A stretch of DNA of 64,000 nt from Iocasia fonsfrigidae (GTDB lineage Bacteria > Bacillota > Halanaerobiia > Halanaerobiales > DTU029): contig NZ_CP046640.1 in NCBI RefSeq assembly GCF_017751145.1, positions 186,001-250,000 of the forward strand, given 5' to 3'. A program made the position numbers and the translations under genes. Numbering within the stretch: position 1 is the stretch's first letter; every line of letters starts with the position of its first letter. Below are positions 38,295-46,847 of the stretch, in pieces. The notes under the pieces were generated by a model, which was not told the DNA's origin, ran no database searches, and was given only the letters and a program-made list of their open reading frames with translations.

Positions 38295-38323
38295 TTGACA
38301 ATGTTTAATGGCTAGTGTATACT
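38295..38323 (+). promoter_or_regulatory. promoter of the T-box/ilvB transcript
   Basis: TTGACA (38295-38300) matches the -35 consensus fully. TATACT (38318-38323) follows after 17 bp. Transcription should start near 38330. Confidence 0.85.
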
Positions 38324-38354
38324 TAAATACAATAATTATATACCTAAATGTTTT

Positions 38355-38654
38355 GATAGGGAGGAAGATGGTTTTAAAGGATTACAGAGAGCCGGGGTGC
38401 TGAGAAACCGGTATCTAGCTAAACTGTTTTTGTAGCCCTTGAACTGTAAAGCTGAAAAACTGTGAGTAGGTTTTACCGGTATCCTTTTTGAGGAAAATGG
38501 CACCCGTTACCAGATGCCGAGGTATGAAATATGTTTAAAAACATATGTGTACTTAAGGCTGCTGCGTAAGTGGTGGTGAATTTGGGTGGTACCACGTGAG
38601 ATATAACTCTCGTCCCAATTAATAGTTTTCTATTAATTAGGACGGGAGTTTTTT
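38355..38654 (+). promoter_or_regulatory. T-box riboswitch leader upstream of ilvB
   Basis: The region has the classic T-box elements: AGAGAGCC at the base of stem I, the closing helix GGGTGC (38395-38400) with GCACCC (38500-38505), the GAGTAGG box (38464-38470) and the conserved T-box GGGTGGTACCACG (38584-38596). It is followed by the terminator. Uncharged tRNA binding would favour the antiterminator and allow ilvB expression. The specifier appears just after the ACCGGT helix: ATC (38481-38483, Ile) is likeliest and the overlapping GTA (38479-38481, Val) is possible. Both fit a branched-chain amino acid gene. Confidence 0.93.
38606..38654 (+). terminator. T-box-controlled intrinsic terminator
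   Basis: ACTCTCGTCC (38606-38615) pairs with GGACGGGAGT (38640-38649), extended by ATTAATAG/CTATTAAT inside, followed by a run of T residues. It competes with the antiterminator formed with the T-box sequence. Confidence 0.9.
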
Positions 38655-38686
38655 AATTTTAGATGATAAAAAAAGAGGAGTGAGCA

Positions 38687-40429
38687 ATGGTGAAAAAGAT
38701 GACTGGTGCTGAGATTTTTGTTGAGTCGCTTCATCAAGAGGGTGTTGAGCTTATCTTTGGGTATCTGGGGGCAAAGGTAATCTCGATTTATGATGTGCTA
38801 TATGATGCGGATATTAAACATATTATGCCACATCACGAACAGGGGGGTATTCATGCAGCAGATGGGTATGCCCGCTCTACTGGTAAAGTTGGTGTCTGTA
38901 TTACTACTTCTGGGCCAGGGGCAACTAATTTAGTAACGGGACTGGCCACTGCCAACATGGATTCAGTACCCGTGGTAGCTTTTACAGGTCAGGTAGCCCA
39001 TTCGATGATTGGGACAGATGGTTTTCAGGAAGCAGATATTAAAGGGGTTACCCTACCAATTACCAAAAACAATTATATTGTTGATGATGTTAAAAATTTG
39101 GCTCGGGTTATTAAAGAGGCTTTTTATATCGCACAAACTGGTAGACCTGGGCCTGTTCTGGTTGACCTGCCACAGGATGTTCTGTCTGCTGAAACTGAAT
39201 TCAATTATCCGGCTGCTGTTTCCATACCCGGTTATAAACCGACCTATCAAGGTAATTTGCTGCAGATTAAAAAGGCGGCAGAGTTGATTAATCAAGCTCA
39301 TAAACCAGTAATTTATGCTGGTGGTGGGGTTATAATCTCCGGGGCCAATGAACAATTAAGGCAGCTGGCAGCTAAGGCTGAGATTCCTGTGACAACAACC
39401 CTAACAGGGATTGGTTCCTTTGATGAGAAGAACTCTTTAAGCCTGGGAATGCTTGGAATGCACGGGACAACAGAGGCTAATCTGGCTATGACCAATGCTG
39501 ACCTAATCATTGCTCTAGGGGCTCGTTTTGATGATCGGGTAACAGGTGAACTGGATTCTTTTGCCCCTGAAGCCAGGATTATTCATGTTGATATTGATCC
39601 GGCAGAGATTAGTAAACTGGTCAAAGCAGATATCCCAATAGTTGGTGATGTTAAGAGGGTTTTGGAGGATTTAAATCCACTTGTTCAGGAGAAAAAACAT
39701 GGTCAATGGTTGAGAGAGATTCAAGAATGGAGGGGACTTGAACGGAGAAGGGGCTCAGGAAAGACTGGTAAATTGCTCCCTGGAGAGATTATTGAGGAAA
39801 TTGATAATTTGACTAAGGGAGAGGCTCTGATTACTACTGAGGTTGGTCAGCACCAAATGTGGGCAGCACATCATTACAGTTTTAGTAAACCACGTAGTTT
39901 TATCACATCTGGTGGGTTAGGAACAATGGGCTATGGTTTCCCGGCGGCAATCGGGGTACAACTTGGTAATCCTGGAGCTGATGTTTTCTGCCTGGCAGGT
40001 GATGGTAGTTTTCAGATGAATATTCAGGAACTGGCTACAGTAGCCAAAAATAAACTACCGATTAAGATTATAATCTTTAATAACCAGTACCTGGGAATGG
40101 TGAGGCAGTGGCAGGAATTATTTTTCGACAAACGCTATTCCGCTACCTGTTTAAGGCGGCAGGAAGGGTGCCCGCCCCGGTGTTCAGGACCAGGTGAAAA
40201 CTGTCCTGAGATGATTCCTGATTTTGTTCAGGTTGCTAAGGGGTATGGTATTAAGGGGAAAAGGGTAAGTAGGCCGGAGGAAATAAGACCAGCCCTACAG
40301 GAAGCCCTTGATATTAATGAGGCCTATCTACTTGATTTTATTATAGAAGAGGAAGAGAATGTCTTTCCTATGGTTCCGGCAGGTGGTAGTCTGGATGATA
40401 TGATTCTAAGGCAGGATATTGAACATTAG
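38687..40429 (+). CDS. ilvB: acetolactate synthase large subunit
   Basis: This 580-residue ThDP enzyme condenses pyruvate (or pyruvate and 2-oxobutyrate) in Ile/Val/Leu synthesis. It has the catalytic glutamate E51 in HHEQGG, the SGPGATN and TGQV motifs, an FAD-binding middle domain and the ThDP/Mg motif GDGSFQMN through FNNQYLGMVRQWQ. Two features stand out. The usual GxPGGAVLP near residue 26 reads GYLGAKVIS, and a Cys-rich insertion CLRRQEGCPPRCSGPGENC (about 488-506) interrupts the region before PDFV. No ilvN regulatory subunit follows. The T-box leader ties expression to branched-chain aminoacyl-tRNA supply. Confidence 0.92.
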   Translation: MVKKMTGAEIFVESLHQEGVELIFGYLGAKVISIYDVLYDADIKHIMPHHEQGGIHAADGYARSTGKVGVCITTSGPGATNLVTGLATANMDSVPVVAFTGQVAHSMIGTDGFQEADIKGVTLPITKNNYIVDDVKNLARVIKEAFYIAQTGRPGPVLVDLPQDVLSAETEFNYPAAVSIPGYKPTYQGNLLQIKKAAELINQAHKPVIYAGGGVIISGANEQLRQLAAKAEIPVTTTLTGIGSFDEKNSLSLGMLGMHGTTEANLAMTNADLIIALGARFDDRVTGELDSFAPEARIIHVDIDPAEISKLVKADIPIVGDVKRVLEDLNPLVQEKKHGQWLREIQEWRGLERRRGSGKTGKLLPGEIIEEIDNLTKGEALITTEVGQHQMWAAHHYSFSKPRSFITSGGLGTMGYGFPAAIGVQLGNPGADVFCLAGDGSFQMNIQELATVAKNKLPIKIIIFNNQYLGMVRQWQELFFDKRYSATCLRRQEGCPPRCSGPGENCPEMIPDFVQVAKGYGIKGKRVSRPEEIRPALQEALDINEAYLLDFIIEEEENVFPMVPAGGSLDDMILRQDIEH

Positions 40430-40454
40430 TTATAAATATTTTTGTTAATTTTAC

Positions 40455-40483
40455 TTTACAATTTATAAAAATAATGGTATGAT
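40455..40483 (+). promoter_or_regulatory. promoter of the FMN riboswitch transcript
   Basis: TTTACA (40455-40460) and TATGAT (40478-40483) are 17 bp apart, about 30 bp before the riboswitch. Confidence 0.65.
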
Positions 40484-40513
40484 AATGGCAAAGCTGAATA
40501 TAGTTATTTAAAT

Positions 40514-40628
40514 ACTAATGAGGATGGGTGAAATTCCCTACCGGTGGTTAAAGTCCACAAGCCTTTTTATAAAAAGGTTGATCTGGTGAAACTCCAGAAC
40601 CGACAGTATAGTCTGGAAGGGAGTTAGT
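40514..40628 (+). promoter_or_regulatory. FMN riboswitch (RFN element)
   Basis: The conserved RFN motifs occur in order: AGGATGGGTGAAATTCCC (from 40521), TACCGGTGGT, the variable P3 hairpin with CCTTTTTATAAAAAGG, GATCTGGTGAAACTCCAGA and ACCGACAGTATAGTCTGGA. ACTAA (40514-40518) and TTAGT (40624-40628) close P1. It binds FMN and then favours the terminator at 40679-40712, reducing expression of the riboflavin genes downstream. Confidence 0.95.
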
Positions 40629-40678
40629 ATAATTGTTTTATCTATGTAGATATTATGACTAGGTAGATGATGATATAT

Positions 40679-40712
40679 AATCCTTTCCAGTTAAATGGAA
40701 GGGATTTTTTTG
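40679..40712 (+). terminator. FMN riboswitch terminator
   Basis: AATCCTTTCCA pairs with TGGAAGGGATT (one G-U pair) around a short AT loop and is followed by seven T residues. It is the expression platform of the riboswitch. Confidence 0.88.
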
Positions 40713-40759
40713 TGTCAGGAAACTATGCGATTTTGAGATTGTGGATAACTTTGAAGGCC

Positions 40760-40933
40760 GACAGATATATTTGTTTCCCTTGTCGTTTACCGCAGGCACT
40801 CCGCATCTAAGCAGAGCGTACAAGAAAATTAATGTTGCGCTGCGGTGTCCTACCTCCGTTTACTGTCGAGAAATTCTCCTTCGGCGTCCTGCCTACGGAT
40901 AATATCTAGAGTCGTACAACAAATATATCTGTC
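40760..40933. repeat. 174-bp element with 16-bp perfect terminal inverted repeats
   Basis: GACAGATATATTTGTT (40760-40775) recurs as its exact reverse complement at 40918-40933. The interior is visibly richer in G+C than the neighbours, has no open frame, and shows imperfect inner complementarity (GGCACTCCGCA against TGCGGTGTCC). The size and termini resemble a MITE or a large REP-type palindrome. It lies between the riboswitch terminator and ribD. No clear target-site duplication is visible. Confidence 0.65.
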
Positions 40934-41046
40934 TGGTTAATAGTTTATTGATTAACTATGTGTAATAAATAGTCTAAGTTAAGAAAGCTGGAATTTTTGA
41001 TTAATCCGGATGGCCGTAGGCCATTTCGTTCTGAAAGGAGATATAA

Positions 41047-42153
41047 ATGGATAAAAAAGATGACCTATATTACATGAGAGAGGCATTAAAACTGGCTTGG
41101 AAGGGGGAGGGGTATACCAGTCCTAATCCCCTGGTAGGGGCTGTTGTTGTTAAAGATGGGGAGGTTGTTGGTAGGGGTTATCATAGGTATTATGGTGGGC
41201 CTCATGCAGAGGTATATGCCTTAGATGAAGCCGGTAAACAGGCTGAAGGGGCAACTATCTATGTAAATCTGGAACCCTGTAGTCATTATGGGAAAACACC
41301 ACCCTGTTCCTTAAAAATAATAGAATCGGGTATTAAACGGGTAGTTATTGCTATGCAAGACCCCAATCCCAGGGTTTCTGGTAGAGGTATTAATCAACTG
41401 CAAAAAGCTGGTATACTGGTTAAAATAGGTCTTTTAGCAGATGAGGCCCGGGAACTCAATGAGTCTTTTATAAAATATATTACTTCAGATTACCCCTTTG
41501 TTTATCTAAAGATAGCCCAGACATTGGATGGTTTTCTGGCAACTAGAACAGGAGAATCTAAATGGATCAGTAATGAGCAAGCCCGCTTAATGGGTCATAG
41601 ATTAAGACATAAAGTAGATGCTATTTTAATAGGGGGTGGTACAATTTTAGCAGACAATCCCTCGTTAACAACCCGTTTGCCAGATGATAAGGGAAAGGAC
41701 AGTATTAGGATTATACTTGACTCCCGGCTAGAGACACCTTTAGATGCCAGGCTCCTTAATCAGGATTCTGCAGCAAGAACCATTCTGGTAATTGATGAAC
41801 AGCTTAATACAACCAGAAGAAATCTGTATACTAATAAAAAAAATATAGAGCTTTTACCACTGGATTTAGATACTAAAGGGAGGATTCCTCTGAAGATATT
41901 ATTAAATAAACTACATGAAAGGGGTATAGGGAGTATTTTAGTTGAGGGAGGTGGTAGGATAAATTATTCATTCCTACAGGAGAACTTAATAGATAAAGTA
42001 TATGCTTTTATTACCCCCAAAGTTCTGGGAGGAAATGATGGCATAGCCAGTTTTACAGGGGAAGGTCCTGATAGTATGGCAGAGGTAAAGAAACTAAAAA
42101 ATATTAAGTACATGGTTTTAGGGGATAATATACTTTTAAGTGGCAATCTTTAA
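41047..42153 (+). CDS. ribD: RibD, bifunctional pyrimidine deaminase/reductase
   Basis: This 368-residue protein makes the second and third steps of riboflavin synthesis. The deaminase domain (1-145) has the zinc site H53-A-E55 and PCSHYGKTPPC (C78, C87). The reductase domain (about 147-368) has YLKIAQTLDGFLATRTGESKWIS, GGGTILADNPSLTTR and the NADPH loop ILVEGGGRINYSFL. It is the first gene of a tight operon; ribE overlaps or abuts its end. AAAGGAG precedes the ATG. Confidence 0.95.
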   Translation: MDKKDDLYYMREALKLAWKGEGYTSPNPLVGAVVVKDGEVVGRGYHRYYGGPHAEVYALDEAGKQAEGATIYVNLEPCSHYGKTPPCSLKIIESGIKRVVIAMQDPNPRVSGRGINQLQKAGILVKIGLLADEARELNESFIKYITSDYPFVYLKIAQTLDGFLATRTGESKWISNEQARLMGHRLRHKVDAILIGGGTILADNPSLTTRLPDDKGKDSIRIILDSRLETPLDARLLNQDSAARTILVIDEQLNTTRRNLYTNKKNIELLPLDLDTKGRIPLKILLNKLHERGIGSILVEGGGRINYSFLQENLIDKVYAFITPKVLGGNDGIASFTGEGPDSMAEVKKLKNIKYMVLGDNILLSGNL

Positions 42154-42166
42154 AGGTGGTGGGATT

Positions 42167-42817
42167 TTGTTTACTGGGATTATACAGGAACTTGGTATTT
42201 TACAGGGGAGCTTGAGGACAGAAAATAGCTATCAACTGTTAATTAAAGCTAAAAGGGTTTTAAATAATATTAAAAAAGGGGACAGTATAGCTGTTAATGG
42301 TGTCTGTCTTACGGTTGTTGACTTTACTGGAGAATCCTTTACAGTTGATATTATGCCTGAAACCCTGCGGGCAAGTAATTTAGGTAGTTTAAAACAGGGC
42401 TCTCAGCTAAACCTGGAACAGGCTGTTAGGGCTGATGGTTTTTTGGGTGGACACCTACTTAGTGGGCACATTGATGGTGTGGGTCGGGTGAAACAATTTA
42501 CTACAGAAAAAAATGCAGTGATAATTGAAATAATGGTCGATTCAGAGTTGACAAAGTTTATGGTTGATAAGGGTTCTGTGGGCTTAAATGGGGTTAGTTT
42601 GACTATTATGAAACTCAGGCAGGATTCTATAATGGTTTCTTTGATACCTACTACCCGGCAGGATACTAATCTAGATAACTTAAAAGTGGGTCAGCTGATT
42701 AATATCGAGACAGATTTAATTGCTAAATATGTTTATAAAATAATGGAAAAAGGAAAAAGTGAAAAGACGGGTTCTGAAATTGATAAAAATTTTTTAAGGG
42801 ATAATGGGTTTCTCTAG
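42167..42817 (+). CDS. ribE: RibE, riboflavin synthase alpha chain
   Basis: This 216-residue enzyme has two tandem lumazine-binding domains (about 1-97 and 98-200), seen in MFTGIIQELG at the start and two similar repeats, GDSIAVNGVCLTVVDF and GSVGLNGVSLTIMKL. It dismutates 6,7-dimethyl-8-ribityllumazine to riboflavin. The invariable MFTGII start corresponds to TTG at 42167, preceded by AAGGTGGTGGG; an in-frame ATG at 42140 inside ribD would add a non-conserved leader. Confidence 0.93.
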   Translation: MFTGIIQELGILQGSLRTENSYQLLIKAKRVLNNIKKGDSIAVNGVCLTVVDFTGESFTVDIMPETLRASNLGSLKQGSQLNLEQAVRADGFLGGHLLSGHIDGVGRVKQFTTEKNAVIIEIMVDSELTKFMVDKGSVGLNGVSLTIMKLRQDSIMVSLIPTTRQDTNLDNLKVGQLINIETDLIAKYVYKIMEKGKSEKTGSEIDKNFLRDNGFL

Positions 42818-42826
42818 AGGGGGGGT

Positions 42827-44050
42827 ATGATGAATACCATAGGAGAGGCAATTAATGATATAAAAGAAGGTAAGATGATTATTGTTGTTGATGATGAAGC
42901 CCGGGAAAATGAAGGCGATTTTGTAATGGCGGCAGAGAAAGTGACTCCAGCTAGTATTAATTTTATGATCAGCCAGGGCAGAGGGCTTGTCTGTGTTCCC
43001 ATGGAGGAAGAAGACCTGGAAAAACTTAAAATTCCCCGGATGGTAAGTGATAATACAGAGGCACAGGGGACGGCTTTTACAGTATCAGTGGATCATAAGG
43101 CAACTACAACAGGCATTTCTGCTGTTGAAAGGGCATTAACTATTAAGGAACTGGTTAATCCGGTAAGTAAGGCAGTAGATTTTAATAGGCCTGGACATGT
43201 TTTTCCTTTAAAGGCTAGAAAGGGTGGGGTTTTAAGGCGGGCAGGGCATACTGAAGCAGCAGTGGATTTGTGTAGACTGGCAGGATTAAAACCTGCTGCT
43301 GTTATCTGTGAGCTTATTAATGAGGATGGTACAATGGCCCGTCTGCCTCAACTAAAGGAGTTTGCTAGGATTCATCAATTAAAGCTTATTAGTATAGAGG
43401 ATTTAATAAAATATAGAAAAATGAATGATAAATTAGTTCATAAGGAGGCTGAGGCTGTTTTACCTACCAGGTATGGAGAATTTAAGCTCAGGGTTTATAC
43501 TTCAACTGTTGATGATAGGGAACATGTAGTACTTATAAAAGGTGATCTTAGTGGGGGAGAAGATATTCTGACCAGGGTACATTCAGAGTGTTTAACAGGA
43601 GATATTTTTGCCTCATTGCGCTGTGATTGTGGAGAACAGCTGGCGGCAGCTTTAAAAATGATAGCAGCTGAAGGACAGGGTGTTTTCGTATACATGCGTC
43701 AGGAGGGAAGGGGAATAGGTTTAATTAATAAAATTAAGGCCTATAGTCTTCAGGATAAGGGGATGGATACCGTTGAGGCTAATGAGGCCCTTGGTTTTGC
43801 AGCTGATTTAAGGGACTATGGTCTTGGGGCCCAGATCCTGGTTGACCTTGGTTTGAGTTCTATAAAATTGATTACTAATAATCCCAGAAAAATTATTGGA
43901 TTAGAAGGTTATGGCTTAACAATTATTGATCGAGTGCCATTAGAGATAGAGCCCAATAAGGAGAATGAATTTTATCTCCAGGTGAAGAAAGATAAACTGG
44001 GACATTTGCTAAACATCAATCAAGAGAAAAAAATTGACGAGGGAGTGTAA
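42827..44050 (+). CDS. ribBA: RibBA, DHBP synthase / GTP cyclohydrolase II
   Basis: This 407-residue bifunctional enzyme supplies both riboflavin precursors. The DHBP synthase domain (about 1-203) has [17 protein letters not shown] and [17 protein letters not shown]. The GTP cyclohydrolase II domain (about 208-400) has the zinc site [15 protein letters not shown] with its preceding HSECLTGD, and [10 protein letters not shown]. Tandem ATGs follow GAGGGGGGG. It stands 9 bp after ribE and 3 bp before ribH. Confidence 0.95.
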   Translation: MMNTIGEAINDIKEGKMIIVVDDEARENEGDFVMAAEKVTPASINFMISQGRGLVCVPMEEEDLEKLKIPRMVSDNTEAQGTAFTVSVDHKATTTGISAVERALTIKELVNPVSKAVDFNRPGHVFPLKARKGGVLRRAGHTEAAVDLCRLAGLKPAAVICELINEDGTMARLPQLKEFARIHQLKLISIEDLIKYRKMNDKLVHKEAEAVLPTRYGEFKLRVYTSTVDDREHVVLIKGDLSGGEDILTRVHSECLTGDIFASLRCDCGEQLAAALKMIAAEGQGVFVYMRQEGRGIGLINKIKAYSLQDKGMDTVEANEALGFAADLRDYGLGAQILVDLGLSSIKLITNNPRKIIGLEGYGLTIIDRVPLEIEPNKENEFYLQVKKDKLGHLLNINQEKKIDEGV

Positions 44051-44053
44051 TTA

Positions 44054-44518
44054 ATGACAATTGTTTATGAAGGTAAACTTATAGGTGAAGGTATAAAAGT
44101 TGGTATTATAGTAGGCAGATTTAATGAATTTATTTCACAGAAACTGTTGGCAGGGGCTGTAGATGGACTTAAAAGGCATGGGGTGAAAGGTGACAATATC
44201 AATATAGCCTGGGTTCCTGGTTCTTTTGAAATACCCTTGACAGCCCAGAGAATGGCCAATTCAGGTAAATATGATGGGGTTATCTGTCTGGGAGCCGTTA
44301 TTAGGGGTGAAACACCACATTTTGAATATGTTTCTGCTGAGGTTGCTAAAGGAGTTGCTAAGATTGGATTGGATACCAATATTCCGGTTATTTTCGGTGT
44401 CTTAACAACAGATACAATTGAACAGGCGATATCAAGGGCGGGAACCAAATCAGGTAATAAGGGTTTTGATGCAGCAATGTCTTTAATTGAAATGGTTAAT
44501 CTGTTAAAGGAAATTTGA
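44054..44518 (+). CDS. ribH: RibH, 6,7-dimethyl-8-ribityllumazine synthase
   Basis: This 154-residue lumazine synthase has [15 protein letters not shown] near the N-terminus, [29 protein letters not shown] with the catalytic histidine (about 90) and [17 protein letters not shown]. It condenses the DHBP and ribitylamino-pyrimidine products of RibBA and RibD and forms icosahedral or pentameric assemblies. It is the last gene of the rib operon. The opposing permease gene ends 16 bp away and I see no strong terminator in the gap. Confidence 0.95.
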   Translation: MTIVYEGKLIGEGIKVGIIVGRFNEFISQKLLAGAVDGLKRHGVKGDNINIAWVPGSFEIPLTAQRMANSGKYDGVICLGAVIRGETPHFEYVSAEVAKGVAKIGLDTNIPVIFGVLTTDTIEQAISRAGTKSGNKGFDAAMSLIEMVNLLKEI

Positions 44519-44534
44519 GTCTTCACAGTAATGT

Positions 44535-45974
44535 TTAATTGTCATCTGCTTTTTTTTCAATATTTTCACATATTTCATTAGCAAACTCACTCTCATATTG
44601 AGATGTATATGTTTGTTTCAGTGATATATATTGTAGGTCTTTTTTAATTTTTTTAAAACTTGTTTTTTTAAAGAGATATATTAGTAAATATAATCCCACT
44701 AATAATGAACCGGCAATAAGACCTGAACCTTGTCCTGGGATTAAAGGCATACTGGCAATTATGGCAATTAATGAAATAAGAGCTAATATAGATGAATAAG
44801 GATAGCCCGGTAATTTGCATTTTCCTTGAGGAGGGCATCCATATATTTTACGAAATTTAATATGGGTGATCAGAATGATTACATAAACAAATAATAGGGA
44901 GAAGCCACCTGAACTAATTAAAAAGATATAGATCTGCTCTGGTAATATAAAACCCATCATTAAACCGACTAACATAGCAAGACCAGAGAAAATTATCCCT
45001 CGAAATGGAATGTCACTATTATCCTTTAACCAGTGTGGAGCATGCCCTTCGTCTGCGAGGGATCTCGCCATTCTGGCAATACCAAAGGTTGCTGCTAACA
45101 TTGTAGATAAGATAGCAATTACCAATATAATATTAATAATGTTTCCAGCCCAATCTAGTCCATTATTAAGCAGGGCTATTACCATCGGGCTGGAATTTTC
45201 GTGTAATTCGTCTGTAGGGACTAATGGTAAAATAAGGGATATTGTGAGCAAATAAAGTCCAAGCAGTCCGAAAACAGTATAGGTAATAGCTTTTGGAATT
45301 GTTTGGTGTGGATTATCTGCTTCAGATGCGGCTAGTCCGATTACTTCAAAACCAGCATAAGTAAATAGTACTAACAACATACTGCCGGCTATGCCACTTA
45401 GTCCTTTTGGTAATAGTTTTTCTGTTGATAAAGGCCCAAGCCCTCTGGCGCTTTCTCCAGGTAATAATCCGGAAACAAGTAGGATTGCTATTACAATAAA
45501 TCCTACTAAGGCCATTAGCTTTATAACTGCAAGTCCGCCTTCAAGATTGCTTAATTTATCAACTCCTAAAAGGTTAGTAATAGTTACTGCAATTATCACT
45601 ATAGCTCCTAATAAAGCCAGGGGTAAGAAAGGAAACCACCTCTTTAATAAGATAGAGACTGCTACTGATTCACTTGACATAGCTAGAATCAGCCCTGTCC
45701 AGTAGACCCATCCTACTGTAAAGCCGGCCAAAGGGCCATACATATTCTCACAATATGTTCTAAATGAACCTGGAGCAGGATTGGCAACTGTCATTTCAGA
45801 TAGTGAATATAGGATAAGATAAACTAGTCCACCTCCAAATATGTATGAGATTATAACTGCTGGCCCTGCTGCCTTTATGGCAATAGATGAACCTAGAAAA
45901 AAAGAACCTCCTACAACTGTCCCCAGTGCGAGCATTGTTAGCTGCCATACTGATAAACCGTTTTTATAATTCAT
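44535..45974 (-). CDS. APC-superfamily amino acid permease
   Basis: This 479-residue membrane protein has about twelve helices and typical APC motifs: LGTVVGGSFFLGSS in helix 1, VIISYIFGGGLVYLILYSLSEM in helix 2, GWVYWTGLILAMSSE and the helix-6 region LLVLFTYAGFEVIGLAASEADNP. The closing C-terminal tail is charged. It imports amino acids or polyamines by cation symport or exchange; the substrate is not evident. It is monocistronic and convergent with the rib operon. Confidence 0.9.
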   Translation of the reverse strand: MNYKNGLSVWQLTMLALGTVVGGSFFLGSSIAIKAAGPAVIISYIFGGGLVYLILYSLSEMTVANPAPGSFRTYCENMYGPLAGFTVGWVYWTGLILAMSSESVAVSILLKRWFPFLPLALLGAIVIIAVTITNLLGVDKLSNLEGGLAVIKLMALVGFIVIAILLVSGLLPGESARGLGPLSTEKLLPKGLSGIAGSMLLVLFTYAGFEVIGLAASEADNPHQTIPKAITYTVFGLLGLYLLTISLILPLVPTDELHENSSPMVIALLNNGLDWAGNIINIILVIAILSTMLAATFGIARMARSLADEGHAPHWLKDNSDIPFRGIIFSGLAMLVGLMMGFILPEQIYIFLISSGGFSLLFVYVIILITHIKFRKIYGCPPQGKCKLPGYPYSSILALISLIAIIASMPLIPGQGSGLIAGSLLVGLYLLIYLFKKTSFKKIKKDLQYISLKQTYTSQYESEFANEICENIEKKADDN

Positions 45975-46440
45975 GTTTTAGTATCCTCTCTAGTTAAATA
46001 CTATTTTCCAATTAGTTAAGTAAATTTATAAGTATATATTATTATTAGCAGATTTGATATTTATTATTAATTTCGTTCTTTATAAGTATAGAATGGGCAA
46101 AAAATGATCATTGATGTCTGATTAAATACAGAGTAAGCTCGGCTAAAAAATGGTAGACAATTATGTATTAAGAAGTAAGATGTAGGGAGTCGGAGGCAAA
46201 CTAAAATATCAATGTTCCCTAAATACCATCATAGTAACAGCAAATTTAGCCGAGAGTATTCATACATAATATGGGGGTGGAAAACGGTAAAGATGGATTG
46301 GTCAGCTAGAAAATGGGATTTAAGTGAATTGTATTAAAATTTAAACTTCGTTTTGGGTCTTTAAGAACATTAGTTTTCAGAGTATAATATAGACATAACC
46401 TGATAACAAATATAAGATTATAAGAGAGGGTGATTATAAG
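45975..46440. other. gene-poor region with an inverted-repeat structure
   Basis: About 465 bp with no gene. The first 160 bp should contain the permease promoter. The structured repeat at 46138-46254 is listed separately. A TATAAT-like box at about 46385 (AGTATAATATAGAC) may drive the 35-residue frame that follows. Confidence 0.45.
46138..46254. repeat. 117-bp nested inverted-repeat element or structured RNA
   Basis: CTCGGCTAAA (46138-46147) is exactly complementary to TTTAGCCGAG (46245-46254). Inside, ATGGTA (46150-46155) pairs with TACCAT (46224-46229), and TAGGGA (about 46183-46188) with TCCCTA (about 46216-46221). Three nested, correctly ordered helices suggest a folded RNA or a small palindromic mobile element. 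I do not recognise a known RNA family. Confidence 0.5.
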
Positions 46441-46548
46441 ATGTTAAAAAGGATTATAGAATTTTTAGGACGTATTGGTGAGAAAGAATATCAGGAGTTT
46501 AAGAAATCATATGAAAAAAATCCTGATAAGTTTAATTATTATCTTTAG
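46441..46548 (+). CDS. small protein of 35 residues, unknown
   Basis: ATG at 46441 is preceded by GAGAGGGTGA at good spacing. The product begins MLKRIIEFLGRIGEKEYQEF and ends KSYEKNPDKFNYYL, an amphipathic helix-like, lysine/glutamate-rich peptide without a membrane segment. A plausible -10 box lies about 50 bp upstream, and a terminator hairpin follows at 46611. I cannot assign a function. Confidence 0.45.
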   Translation: MLKRIIEFLGRIGEKEYQEFKKSYEKNPDKFNYYL

Positions 46549-46610
46549 TGTTATGTAATTAAAATAAAGATTATAAAAGACTATACGACTATAATTTAAT
46601 TATGCAAGTA

Positions 46611-46634
46611 AGCCGCCTTGAAGGGCGGTCTTTT
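46611..46634 (+). terminator. intrinsic terminator
   Basis: CCGCC pairs with GGCGG around a TTGAAG-type loop, with flanking AAG/CTT pairing and a run of seven T residues. It probably ends the transcript of the 35-residue frame. Confidence 0.75.
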
Positions 46635-46635
46635 T

Positions 46636-46836
46636 TTGGAAAAATTCTACTATGGGAGCAGATGCAATTTTAATTTGTTTTACGAGGAATTGCTAGAAGA
46701 CTTTACTAAACAATATATCGAAGCTCAAGCTGGTCCTAGAGCAAATTTTGGCTGGCAAGGCAGAGAACCAACTTTACGAGGGCTTGAGTTCTTCCAAAAA
46801 GCAGTAGAATTGCAAAAAAATATTTACCGCAAATAA
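46636..46836 (+). pseudogene. remnant of an anaerobic sulfatase-maturating (radical SAM) enzyme
   Basis: The frame reads GSRCNFN followed directly by LLEDFTKQYIEAQAG, NFGWQGREPTLRGLEF and FQKAVELQK. In the anSME/radical SAM family these segments flank the CxxxCxxC cluster loop and the GGEPTL SAM motif. Here the segment with the second and third cysteines is deleted and GGEPTL has become GREPTL. The frame stops after 72 codons of a normally about 370-residue enzyme. No sulfatase gene is adjacent. Confidence 0.75.
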
Positions 46837-46847
46837 TAGAATATTGA

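Larger units (their letters stand above)
38235..38686. other. ilvB leader region
   Basis: This 452-bp stretch has no gene. It holds the promoter (38295-38323), the T-box leader (about 38330-38596) and its terminator (38606-38654), each described separately. Confidence 0.8.
40430..41046. other. leader region between ilvB and ribD
   Basis: This 617-bp stretch contains a promoter, the FMN riboswitch, its terminator and a 174-bp inverted-repeat element, all listed separately. The last 110 bp before ribD hold a small hairpin ATGGCC-GTA-GGCCAT (41010-41024) just upstream of the AAAGGAG ribosome site. Confidence 0.8.

Noticed and set aside
40713-41046. An insertion sequence between riboswitch and ribD
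   Set aside because: The element has terminal inverted repeats but no transposase frame, so it is listed as a repeat, not as an IS.
44065-44526. A 153-residue frame opposite ribH
   Set aside because: It mirrors ribH almost completely and shows no family features.
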